64,000 bases of DNA from Ophiosphaerella korrae (Eukaryota > Ascomycota > Dothideomycetes > Pleosporales > Phaeosphaeriaceae). A program made the translations under genes and the position numbers. Location of the stretch: assembly GCA_028456385.1 (NCBI GenBank), contig JALNQF010000079.1:1-64000 (forward strand), written 5' to 3'. Shown here one piece after another: positions 54,806 to 64,000 of this stretch. How positions within the stretch are numbered: position 1 is the stretch's first letter; each line of letters begins with the position of its first letter. Below the pieces are notes generated by a model. That model ran no database searches. It was not told the DNA's origin and saw nothing but the letters and a program-made list of their open reading frames with translations.

Positions 54806-56611
54806 ATGAAATTCTGGAGGGGCAAGCATGCCATATCCTCTTCCAACTCATCTAGAACTCTTTCAATACTCTGCCGGGGTAAGAACCACTCGTTGCCTAT
54901 TCGAATTTCGAATTATTAATTAAGCTGTTATAGGCGAGAGAATAAGTCGCGAGGAGCTTTTCAAATATACGAATGGACGCTTCTTGGTCAGGGAGAAGGA
55001 ATTATGCGACCAAAGATATCTGAAATTCGACTTGGACCAGTTCTGCGCTGTAGCCGCCTCTGTGGGTAGTAGCAAATCGCCTATCCGCACAATTGAGAAA
55101 ATGGAAGTCGGCTTCAGCAAGGCATTACCCATGAGCAAAGAAGATGGAACTGAGGTCGTTGCTAAACTCCCCTTCTCTATTGCTGGGCCCCCTAAGTACC
55201 TAACAGCATCTGAAGCGGCCGTTCTGCAATATTGTACGTCCTCCTCCGTGTTTTAGAACGGAAAGCCTGTGACACTGATTAATGCGCCAATAGTGCATGA
55301 TCACACTACAGTTCCGGTCCCCAAAGTTCTGGCATGGAGCGCCGACTCTTCGAACCCAGTCGGTGCCGAATACATCATAATGGAGAAGGCTGTCGGCTGT
55401 CAACTAGTTAAGAAATGGGGAGAGATGGAAGATTTGAGTCATTTTGAATTCATCAAAAACCTATGCGAGGTTGAAGCTAATCTTGCGGGTATTGCTTTCC
55501 CGGCGAATGGAAGTCTTTACCTCCGTGAGTCAATGGGGGCCGGCGACAAGTACAAACCTCTAGAGCCTAAGATGGACCCTTCTAGTCATTTTTGCATCGG
55601 GCCGTCTTGCGAGCGGTCATGGTTCGGCAAGGACGAAGCGGAATCTGTACAGGCCCGCTTTGACCGAGGGCCATGTGAGTAATACTGGGCCAACAACTCC
55701 TTTTCCTAACTAACAATTATACCTTATTAGGGCCCACTCTACCTGCTTTTGGCGTTGCGCTTGCCGAACGTGAGATTTCACGTATTGAACAGAATCCCAA
55801 AGTTGTGCCCTACGGGCCACTACGAGGCTCTACTAAGGAACAACTTGCCGTCTTGAAAATGGCTAAAGAGGTCTTTTTTAAGATGGGCGCAAAGACTCTT
55901 CCTGGACGCTTACCGTGGCCGACCTTATGGCATACCGACCTACACATGGGAAACATCTACGTTTCTGATAAAGAGCCTACCCAAATCGTCTCGCTTATTG
56001 ATTGGCAATCTAACGTAGTCTCGCCTTTGTTTTACCAAGTTCGCTTCCCTGAATTCATAAGCATTGGCGAGGACTACGAGCTTGGGTCCGAGATACCAAC
56101 GCTCCCAGAGAACATCGACGAAATGGACGACGACGATCAAGCGATTGTTAGGTTCAAACACAAACAAAAAATGATGGGCAAGGCTTATGAGGCTGCTAGC
56201 GGTTTCAAGAACAAGAATGTCTTCAAATCTATACGTCTTCCTCCCCTTTTCCGACAACTCTTCGTTCGTTGCGGAGAAGCGTGGGAAGAGGGTATTGTAC
56301 CTCTTCGTGTTTGCCTGATTGCAATAGCCAACGTATGGAATGAAGCTGGATTTTCCGGCGACTGTCCATGTAATTTCAGCAAGGATGAGATTGAAAAGTA
56401 TCAGCAGGAATTTCAAGAATACCGGGACCACCACAAGATCTATGAGCTCGCCCGGGAATATCTGGGTACCGATACTGATGGCTGGATTGCCCCTGATGAT
56501 GACTTTGAGGAGAAGCAGCAGCGGAACAAGGAACTCCTTGAAATTTGCATAGCTCACTGTGCAGAGTATGGTAAATCGGCTGAAGAGATGCGGAAGATAT
56601 GGCCGTGCTAA
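54806..56611 (+). CDS. AIM9-like APH-family kinase, probable mitochondrial protein, four exons
   Basis: Exons 54806-54878, 54934-55233, 55294-55674 and 55731-56611 join to 1635 nt, 544 aa. It resembles the Altered Inheritance of Mitochondria 9 group: EELFKYTNGRFL near the start, FDLDQFCAVAAS, KMEVGFSKALPMSKEDG (ATP lobe), VPVPKVLAWSADSSNPVGAE, YIIMEKAVGCQLV, then Brenner's motif HTDLHMGN (H319, D321, N326) and SLIDWQ (D342). The first exon encodes MKFWRGKHAISSSNSSRTLS, rich in Arg/Ser and without acids, as expected of a mitochondrial presequence; this supports the chosen start. All introns are GT..AG, 55-60 nt. It is the only clean gene in the right third. Exact substrate unknown. Confidence 0.9.
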
Positions 56612-56807
56612 TTAACGAAAGATTCATACATTCCTTCGACTACAATGGGAACGTAGGTGCAAGAGCACTACACCTTACACTACATACACTAAAATCCCAG
56701 TTCATCCGTCAACCAGCAGCGGGGAAAATATCGTCGTAGCTTCGTCAAAAGAAATCTGAAGGATCCGCCAGCGCCTTTCAGACTTATAAGAAGGGTCTCT
56801 TTACCTC

Positions 56808-57128
56808 TTAGCCAATCTTCGACTTGTACTGGGTGGTCACAGTCCCGAACACGTCTCGAGCTGCTTCCTCTTGTTTATCCTCCGGAGTGTTGATATCGAT
56901 CTCGGCAGACGCAACGTTGGCATGGGTTCCTTTCTTATCGCCGATGTACTCCTTGAGGGCGGCACTCTTCGCCTGGGAGTTGACTTGTAGGTTAAACTTC
57001 TTTTTTCCATTCACCACCTCTCCAGCACATAGCGCAATTGGAGTGCTGCGTCGTTCTTTCCCATCCTTGACGGGAAGATACGCCCTCCAGGGGTTTGCAG
57101 CTGGAAGAATTTCTTCTAGCTCTTCGTC
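56808..57128 (-). CDS. Small hypothetical protein or terminal exon
   Basis: The minus frame is open from 57128 to the stop at 56808: DEELEEILPAANPWRAYLPV, then KERRSTPIALCAGEVVNGKK, then QAKSAALKEYIGDKKGTHAN and a charged end. Composition is protein-like. The 5' limit has no ATG; an AAG acceptor-like site stands just before it, and a different frame upstream reads KVLKELHDNIIK, which would fit if one base were added. So it is either a last exon or a frameshifted gene. No family is recognised. Confidence 0.4.
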   Translation of the reverse strand, partial: DEELEEILPAANPWRAYLPVKDGKERRSTPIALCAGEVVNGKKKFNLQVNSQAKSAALKEYIGDKKGTHANVASAEIDINTPEDKQEEAARDVFGTVTTQYKSKIG

Positions 57129-59022
57129 TTAATGATATTATCGTGGAGCTCCTTGAGGACTTTCGACCTGTTGGAAATGTATGAGTGTGTTTGAAATGAC
57201 GTCGGGTTTGCGACTAGTGTTTTCGATCTAGGACAACATGGCGAGGAAATTTCGATGAGCAATAAGAGTTCGACTGACCTGGTACTAGATTCGATAGATA
57301 GGTTGGGCTCAAAGGCTCATCACACACTGCTTTGTGGCGAACATATATACCAGTAACCGGACGAGAATTCGCCCAACTCTACACGCCAGGAGGCTAGCAG
57401 CAGAACAGAACAGAACAGAACAACTAACAGGGTGCATCTCCCTTCATACCCAACTAAGCGTGTTCTCCCTCTATCTAGTCCTCTATTGGCTCTGCAGATT
57501 CGGTGTAGCACAGCTTCACGACGGGGCCAAAACTGAGGCAGCAGGGCGGCTCCCATGCGGCGGCCGCTCCAATATTATCATTGGAAAGCGTGTTTACCGC
57601 GGCGTGGTCGCGGCGCATAGGCCTTGCTATTACGTTCTGGTCTCATGTTCATCGTTCTAGCAAGTCGATTCTGAACTCTGCGCCTTGCTCTCGCAGTGTA
57701 CCAGTGGTGCTAATATTTTAGTTCTGCTATGCTTTTCTTATTTTTTCCTCCTTAGCATCAATAGCAATATCTTGGCCTTGCCGTGCTCAACAGAGTCGAT
57801 GAGTACGCATTCTTTAGTCAATCTGAGTATTTCATCTCGTTCCTATCGCTAGGTACTTTGGTTAGTGAGGAACGGTAAGGGACAGTTTAAAATCTATTCA
57901 CATCAGTACTTTTTGACTAATTGACTAGTGCAAAATTAGGCGCTGTGATTACCTGGCGCAGGACTGATGTCTTAGATGTCTGCACTTTTTGAAACCCTGT
58001 GCCTCAAGCGAGTGGAGTCTCGAGTCAGTCTAAGTAAGGACCTTGGCACGTAATTCACAGTTGCTCCGCATACCCCTCCCGCCCAAACAGGAACTTTCAG
58101 CTTCGCGCCGCGTCATCTCTAATAAAAGAACAAGTCAAGAAGCCAAATGCCGCCCGCGCTCTAGGGAGACTCTGCTGGAGCAGAGCTTGGGTAACCAGAC
58201 AGACTGGCTAGCGTTCCGCGATTGACACGAGCATCGAGGATCTTTTCTACCTCATATTCGTCGTCTTCATCCGCACCGCCGCGATTGCGCTTCTACTTAG
58301 TAGTACAGGCTTACTACTAAAATAGCGAATCAGAATCGACCATTTAGCGCTATGTTCAGGCAAGGAACAGGCGGGAGAGTGAAATGTACGGCTGGCTTAT
58401 CGAATCATTGTGCGCGTTTGGATGTGTAGACAAGGGAGCTGTGGAAGCCCCAGACTTGTCGACTGCATAGAATACGAAAATGCGCCCACATCAACCTATC
58501 CTAACTCAACCCAGACAGATTGATATCACGTTCTATGAGTTAAAGTCACGCGTATCATTTCTTTTAACAGCACCATAAAATAGCTCGTGGAATCTCAGCA
58601 CAGTGTCTGAATTGATAATTGTCCATCATAATAACGCCAAGGTTCCCGATGAGCCACTGTACCTTCACCGTTAACCTCGACCACCATATTAATAATTTCA
58701 GGGGGAAGGAAGCGATAGTCTCACCGATTAATGTGTAACTATCCAGAATTGTGCGCACTATATGCGATTACATTTCCCATATTGATGTAATACCGTCGGG
58801 TGGGGCTGACTACAAGAAGTACAGGGCATACATTGTGCTCAGAGACTGGATGTAGACGCACAGTCTCTACACATTCGCCAATTTGCATCTTATACAAGCA
58901 ATTATCGCCGGTTTCTTCTCTCAGGGTCCCTTAAATCTAGATTACGCAACCTCTAGCAGGAAGTCTCAGCATTTAAGTACCTTTGCGTTCGAGTACAGGT
59001 ATAGATCTAGGCGAACGTTAAT
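57129..59022. other. 1.9-kb stretch without a supported gene
   Basis: An AACAG microsatellite lies at about 57401-57422. ORFs (57334-57660, 58564-58758 and others) show no motif. Nothing is called. Confidence 0.4.
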
Positions 59023-59823
59023 TCAGTCTTTCTGAGTACGATGGTGTAAGCACATACCATTACTGCAGTGACCATGGTGTCCAGAAGTTAGACCAAAGTA
59101 GGCCTCTATAAAGGGGAGGCTGCGGAGAGGGCCTAGATCCAGCCCCGGCCCCTGGTATAGTACGAGGTTTTTTTCATCGCAGCGTACAAACATAGAAACT
59201 TCGACTGTGGGCTCAAACATCAGTTGGTGATTAAAGCCAATGGGGCGGAAACAAGGTGTTCTGTAATTGAGTTTATATGATTTCCAATAGTCTATGAGCC
59301 TGGGCAACTCTCCTTCAGGCTCCGCCGGGAAGAGGTTCGGAAACCATTTCTTTACAATCTCCTTCGTCTCTTCAGATGCGTTAACTGTGATCGATTTGTA
59401 GTGCGTACGGTCTATGTCGTTATACATCTTTTGTTCACCTAGCGTCAGATTTCGATCGAATACTTTGTCGGTGCCTAATAACACAGCCTTTTCCGATGTC
59501 TTATATTGTATCATATGCTGAATGAAGAGCTTGAAATAGTCATTGTCGCTGATTACTATCGAAATTGCTGTATATTCCCTAGTTCGAGTCTCGAGACCGT
59601 TTTCGCGAAATTTGACTTCGGATAAAGTTTTGTCTTGCGAATACGTCGTACATACCACAAACACTGAATTAGGTTTGCAGCTATTAGGTTCGAATTGTAA
59701 TGCCGACGTGATTGGAAAGGGAATGAAGAATAGGACCTCTTCAAGTTTTGTGAGAAAATCGGATTGGTGAAGCTGAGGGTTATTTAGAAAATCTTAATAG
59801 GTTAGCTATGCCTGGTCTTCCAT
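59023..59823 (-). pseudogene. Unknown protein with two N-terminal nonsense codons
   Basis: A single minus frame runs from ATG 59823 to the stop at 59023, with TAG at 59806-59808 and TAA at 59794-59796 as its only interruptions. It reads MEDQA*LTY*DFLNNPQLHQ, then LEEVLFFIPFPITSALQFEP, SVFVVCTTYSQDK, a helical middle, and a Cys/His-containing end (SGHHGHCSNGMCLHH). The 266-codon length and lack of indels suggest recent loss. Both stops revert to Gln by one T-to-C change. I do not recognise the family. If translation began at an internal start the rest would still be intact, so it may be only partly disabled. Confidence 0.6.
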
Positions 59824-61089
59824 GATTTCAGATAGTGTGCGCTTTAGAGGATTAGATTGTGTTTAAACAACGCATGATCCAACCCTACTTATACTAGAAG
59901 CTAGGGTGTAAGGATAACCCGAAAGCATGCTTGTATAACACAGTAATGTCTGCCTAAGAATCGCCAAGCCATGGATTGGCGGTGTTGTTGTAGGTTACTA
60001 GGCACAAACAGCGTGTCTCTACAAATCAACGCTACAGGTAGCGCACAGATATCTGGCGATCTCGGGGAAGGTATTATAATCTACCTACGGGAAAGTACAG
60101 TAGCTAATATAAGCTTCGCAACTATAAATATAGATAAAGTTTTATACATGTAAAAGGAGCAGTGCTATCTGTAAGATGAGCTTGTAGTAGGTAGAGAGTG
60201 TCCTAATAGTGCCCTAAACTAATTTTCGGTATTATGCTTGCTCCTTAGAGTGCCTTGATTATCTTCGTAGGAGGTAATATGTGACGAGGGTCCCCGGAAT
60301 CTTCGAGATCCTTGAGAACTCTGGTACTGGTCGAGAGTAGAGCCGATACGTGGGTAATCCTTACGTTGCTATAGTATTAGTCTAGAGCGGGGCTAATGCG
60401 CTTTACCAGCGTATAAAAAGCTCTACACTTGCGAATAGAGTAAAGCAAGTATTATTTACATTACTAGAACTACAATTAAATTATTATTTGTTATCCCTTT
60501 ACTATCTTTTATAGCCTATAGCAAGTACTATTATCTTCTAGCTACCTCTTAATAGCTTACTACGTAGTAAGTTAAGCTAGGCTATTAGCTTATAGATTTG
60601 TTCTACTACTTTTACAAGAGTTTCCTATTCTTAGGCCTAGGTTTCTATTAGTTCTTAGATCTAGATATTGTTTGTCGTAAGGCTAGTAGTCTACCCTAAT
60701 CTAGATCCTAAGATAGTAATTTTAGCTATCTTCTTTTATAACTTTAAGTAGTTAATATATAATAAGTAAGCTTATATTAGCGATAAGAACATTGCCTATT
60801 TAGGCTAGAGGTTAAGAGATAGGATAGTGTTAGGTTTAGGTAGTAGGCAAGTATTACAAGTAGGTTAAGTGTGTAACTATAGGTATGCTAGTAAATCTGT
60901 TCTTGACTACGAGGTTTCTATCTTGCGTAAACAGGCGCCTATATACTCGCTAGCCCTAGCGGATTAGTAGGTTAGTGATTGCCAAGGCTTGCTAACCCAC
61001 AGATCTATCACGTGCTGAGGTTATGTTCGGTTGCGTCATCCCACTCAAGTTCTCCCCCGCTGTCGGGGTCTATTAGTCCAAGCCATAGC
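59824..61089. other. AT-rich, RIP-like DNA
   Basis: There are very AT-rich, TA-dense runs (especially 60440-60800) with stops in every frame. No domain could be followed. This is typical of heavily mutated repeats. Confidence 0.6.
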
Positions 61090-61326
61090 GGGCTAATCGA
61101 CCTTGCTGTATTCGTAACAGTCATCGACATGTTGCCTGAGGTTTCGGACACAGAACAGGAATTAGGCTCCTTGCGCTTAGGACTATCACAACAATTCGAC
61201 GACTAGAGCCTAGACGATACAAATGAGACACCAGAGAACTAACCAAGCGCTCAGCAAATCACTCCGGATACAACAATTAGGACTAGGTCCAGCAATAATT
61301 CCAAGGGGAAATTCGACAAGTACTAA
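61090..61326 (+). pseudogene. C-terminal fragment of a DUF7924-like gene
   Basis: VFVTVIDMLPEVSDTEQELG, then LRLGLSQQFDD*SLDD, TPEN*PSAQQITPDTTIR, ending NNSKGKFDKY at TAA 61324. This follows the tail of the copy at 23669-25171 (VIDMLPADLNF, CSGLSQQLEDYSL, NPITPDPTINTASSNSKKKK). Internal stops are TAG (61204) and TAA (61240), again at Gln-like positions. The rest of the gene is lost in the AT-rich DNA upstream. Confidence 0.6.
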
Positions 61327-62470
61327 CAACAAGACATAGTACCTTCATCGAGCTAGCAATTAGTAAATTCATTTTACACCATGCTCTGCATCGCTTCATG
61401 TACTCTAATAAGTGTAGACAATGTCTTCAAATATAGATGTTGCCAGAGGAAGACCAGTGATGTCCTCACTTAGACCTACTGTTGCCGGCCCGCCATTAAC
61501 ATTTCAGATACAATACCTAATTGCTCTCTGTCACGACAAGTAAAGAAGCTGTGATTTCCGTTGCGTCGGCACACTAGCCGCCAGCTAGAGCTTTTAGGCA
61601 CTAGTCTTGCTCAATTTTAGTTTCTTTTGTGTGTGCTAGAGTTTTCTTACACCTAGACGCTTTAGTAGTCTGCATGTAATATGTGCATCCGCAACCCTAT
61701 TGTTAATTATTTGCTGTAGTCGTAAGGCTCTAAGACTGCATACCATTTGTCTGAGTAGATTTTTTCTAATTGCTCGGTAAGAGGAGAGTTAAGGTCTTTC
61801 AATAGCCCACTTCGAGGCAATACTATTCTAAATAGTCAGGCTAAGAATAGAAGTAAAAAGCTAGCACTAATCTATACCTCCTTATATAGAAGCCTGACGA
61901 GAATCGCTCTTCGTATAAGAGATTTAGTTAATCGTACATGTAGAACTGCTAGTACAGTAAAGGGAGTGGAGGTGCTCAAATAGTAACTTCTTATACGGAT
62001 AAGATACTATCTAGAGTCAAGAGTGAGACTGCAGCAGAATGCAGAAGTTAAGGGTCACCGCCAACGAATGCAGCTGTACGTTTTAAGCGTGCATATCTTT
62101 TAGTAACGAATTTTTTACATCCAAAGCATATGCGCTATAGCTAGACCAGGGATGCACTCGTGTCTTAACCCGAATATTGACCCCTAGCTTTTTGTTGGTG
62201 TAGGCTTTTTAAGCATCGCTACATTTCGCCTAAGGCTTTGAATAACGTTAGGCAAAGCTACGTGGGCAACATTCGTCCGCCTAAACAACGGCAGGCACCT
62301 GTACCGGCTACCCAACGGCACTCGGTTGTTCCTGGGTAGATATGCTCGGGAGTAGCTAGCTTAGTTAGCAACTAACTGTTGTCTAGCTCTACTTGAATCA
62401 TTTTGTCGAGACTTACAACCTAACTATAGAAGACTCGTATCGAAAACAAGTGTAGATTGATGGTCGATTT
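61327..62470. other. 1.1 kb of decayed DNA
   Basis: Stops occur in all frames and I find no paired termini. The last part (about 62340-62470) probably contains the lost 5' end of the cupredoxin-like gene. Confidence 0.45.
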
Positions 62471-62877
62471 TGCATGCTTGAAGTCCTAGTACTATTCAGG
62501 CCGTGCCCGAAGATATAGTTCGGTTCGTCTTTCTCGACCAAAATCACACTGCTACTGCTGGCCAGCCGAGTCAAGGCTGCACACCGTCTGGCCAATTCAA
62601 TTCCGGATTCGTTCCTGCCAACTCACTGAAGAGCCATACCCAGCCCCAAAATCACAAAGGCTAGGACTTAAGCAATAAACCCACCTTCTCTGTTGAAATC
62701 GAAGACTACCAGCCCATTACCGTGTACTGTGCTCAGGCGCAACACTGTCAAGCAGGTATGGTGATGGTGATCAATCCAATTACAGATGGTTTGACCTCAC
62801 TCGCAGCCTACCAGCAGCTATCGAGCACAGCTAGGACCAATACGCCGCAGCCCAACGTCAATGGCGGCATCCTGTGA
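62471..62877 (+). pseudogene. Cupredoxin-like secreted protein remnant
   Basis: After a TGA at 62479 the frame reads SPSTIQAVPEDIVRFVFLDQ, NHTATAGQPSQGCTP, FNSGFVPAN, a TAG at 62662, then TFSVEIEDYQPITVYCAQAQ, HCQAGMVMVINP and a Ser/Thr tail. This is the blue-copper fold of fungal Ser-rich extracellular proteins. The ligand set is still visible: His in NHTA, Cys in VYCAQ, His in QHCQ and Met in AGM. The signal peptide and first strands are missing upstream. In life it would have been secreted or GPI-anchored. Confidence 0.75.
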
Positions 62878-63171
62878 GGTCCCCAGATTTGAGTAGAACC
62901 TTGATATTGGAAACACCGAACTGATGTTGATTCATTGACTGGAACTAAGAAGCTATGAGATCTGGTGTCGGATTTGAGAGGGTTTTGGTGGTTGTGCTCG
63001 GTTTGACGTGAGTGGCACAAGAACGTGATAAATGAACGTGATAAACGTGAGAACGTCAAAGTACATGGATTGATGACTTAAATTTATTGATTGCAGTAAT
63101 TAATTCCTCTGATTGATTGATGATCATTGATCTCTCTTAACCCCTGCATGCTAGCTGCTCTAACGTCCTGC
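62878..63171. other. Gene-free stretch
   Basis: It contains GTCGGATTTGAGAGGG (62972), faintly like the TGTCAGAT repeat terminus, and a GAACGTGATAAA-type tandem (63021-63050). I call no element. Confidence 0.35.
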
Positions 63172-63724
63172 ATTGTGACGCGAGACACACCAAAGCGAGA
63201 CAAAGGACAGGTACTTTAATATTCAACCATGATTTCTAGTCAGCAACGCTTGTCCCTCAGTATAATTTGCCATAGCTTTACTCTATAGGACCTGGGCAAT
63301 GGTTTCCTAGTCTACATATCGAAAATTACTAGTTGTTTAATATTCTTTACGCCGACTCTAGGAGAGCGGCTTATTCGGCTTCTCAAAGACACCTCCGTTT
63401 CCTAGGGTGCACGCCGACCAAAGACGGCTTTACATACCATTGTTATCTTTAGTGATCGGTAAGAAACATTACCAGTCTATTAGCCAGCGAGTATAGACTG
63501 TGTGGTAGCTGTAATAAGTGAGATTATGCGTCGACGCAACCCTGGTCGGTTGCTGAAACTACAATGTCTGACGCCAATCAAGATCCGCACGGAGGATAGA
63601 CTAGTATCAAAACTTATGTAATAACCTTGGCGAAGTGATGTGGTCAGCAGCTTGTGGCTGTGTGTCAGCCTTCTTGTGATAGGATCACCAGGGTCATCGG
63701 GAGAACTGCTGACATGTGCATGAG
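63172..63724. repeat. Diverged 550-bp repeat, copy 2
   Basis: This is the direct-orientation match of 45860-46405, from TGTGACGCGAGACACAC to CTGCTGACATGT. Scattered changes and small gaps indicate an old copy. The ORF that leaves the right edge begins 22 bp after it. Confidence 0.65.
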
Positions 63725-63746
63725 GTTCTCTCCGAGAGATTTCGCA

Positions 63747-64000
63747 ATGGAGCCCCGCTCCAAGCTTCCTTCCAAAATAGTGGCACGCAGGACAACTCCG
63801 CGTACTCAAATGCACTCGTTCAATAATCTCTCCAATATGCCCACTGAGAATACCCACAATGCGACTGCCGACCTTAAACAGGAGAGCTCAGTTGCCCGCT
63901 CAGACCTCCGCGATGACGTAAACCTTGCAACCCCAAAAGATCCAACAGCACCCCAAGAACCACAAACAACTCCGGAATCACAAGCGGCCAAAGAATCTTA
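63747..64000 (+). CDS. 5' end of a gene leaving the right edge
   Basis: An ORF open from ATG 63747 to the window end (84 codons). It starts MEPRSKLPSKIVARRTTPRT; further in-frame ATGs are at 63810 and 63837. The later part is acidic, proline- and glutamine-rich (PKDPTAPQEPQTTPESQAAK), a disordered tail-like N-terminus. No domain is reached, so no function can be given. Confidence 0.45.
   Translation, partial: MEPRSKLPSKIVARRTTPRTQMHSFNNLSNMPTENTHNATADLKQESSVARSDLRDDVNLATPKDPTAPQEPQTTPESQAAKES

Noticed and set aside
1..64000. tRNA, rRNA, riboswitch or CRISPR
   Set aside because: I saw no cloverleaf with consensus boxes, no rRNA text and no spaced direct repeats; a tRNAscan-SE or Infernal run would be needed to exclude a missed tRNA.

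Overview
The window looks like an accessory, repeat-rich region of a filamentous ascomycete genome (Pezizomycotina; Pleosporales or another Dothideomycete is my guess from protein style, not proven). Introns are short (44-68 nt where I could join exons in frame) with GT..AG borders and CTAAC/CTAAT-like branch sites. Several genes belong to families typical of such fungi: NACHT-WD40 and HET-NB-ARC-TPR receptors, AsaB-like oxygenase, DUF7924-like, bZIP-DUF3425, AIM9-like kinase. Many broken genes carry only TAA/TAG stops, as expected of repeat-induced point mutation (RIP). I saw no rRNA, tRNA or CRISPR.

Layout. 0-6.3 kb: a NACHT-WD40 receptor gene running off the left edge, a Tc1-type transposase scrap, a MITE-like repeat and two decayed genes. 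7.8-16.8 kb: the most gene-like block, with a double-cupin protein, a seven-exon MFS transporter, a five-exon V-ATPase subunit A that looks divergent, and an AsaB-like Fe(II)/2-oxoglutarate oxygenase. 17-25 kb: an aminoglycoside-phosphotransferase-like kinase, a small membrane-anchored kinase-like protein, and a DUF7924-like gene broken by three nonsense codons. 26-34 kb: GC-rich inverted repeats, a BTB gene, a patatin remnant, two MITEs and a kinase remnant. 34-41.6 kb: an intact HET-NB-ARC-TPR receptor flanked by inverted repeats, a broken ankyrin receptor, and a PD-(D/E)XK nuclease-like gene. 42-44 kb: a degenerate Tc1/mariner-type transposon abutting a foldback element. 44-50 kb: a second BTB gene, a short-chain dehydrogenase, a 24-bp tandem array with a telomere-like motif, a bZIP-DUF3425 gene and TPR remnants. 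50-64 kb: mostly AT-rich decayed DNA holding one clean four-exon AIM9-like gene, a dead kinase, a dead gene of unknown family, a cupredoxin remnant, a copy of the repeat seen at 46 kb, and the 5' end of a gene leaving the right edge.

How it fits together. Receptors (NACHT, HET-NB-ARC), BTB proteins, small kinase-like proteins and nuclease-like proteins recur, some intact and some dead, among transposons. This resembles a birth-and-death island of self/non-self recognition or defence genes; that reading is inference. The MFS / V-ATPase A / AsaB-like group could be a small metabolite locus with its own resistant target. Exon joins were done by eye; those giving whole-codon totals (MFS 532 aa, V-ATPase A 604 aa, APH 428 aa, kinase 285 aa, BTB 288 and 264 aa, SDR 307 aa, AIM9-like 544 aa) are the most reliable.
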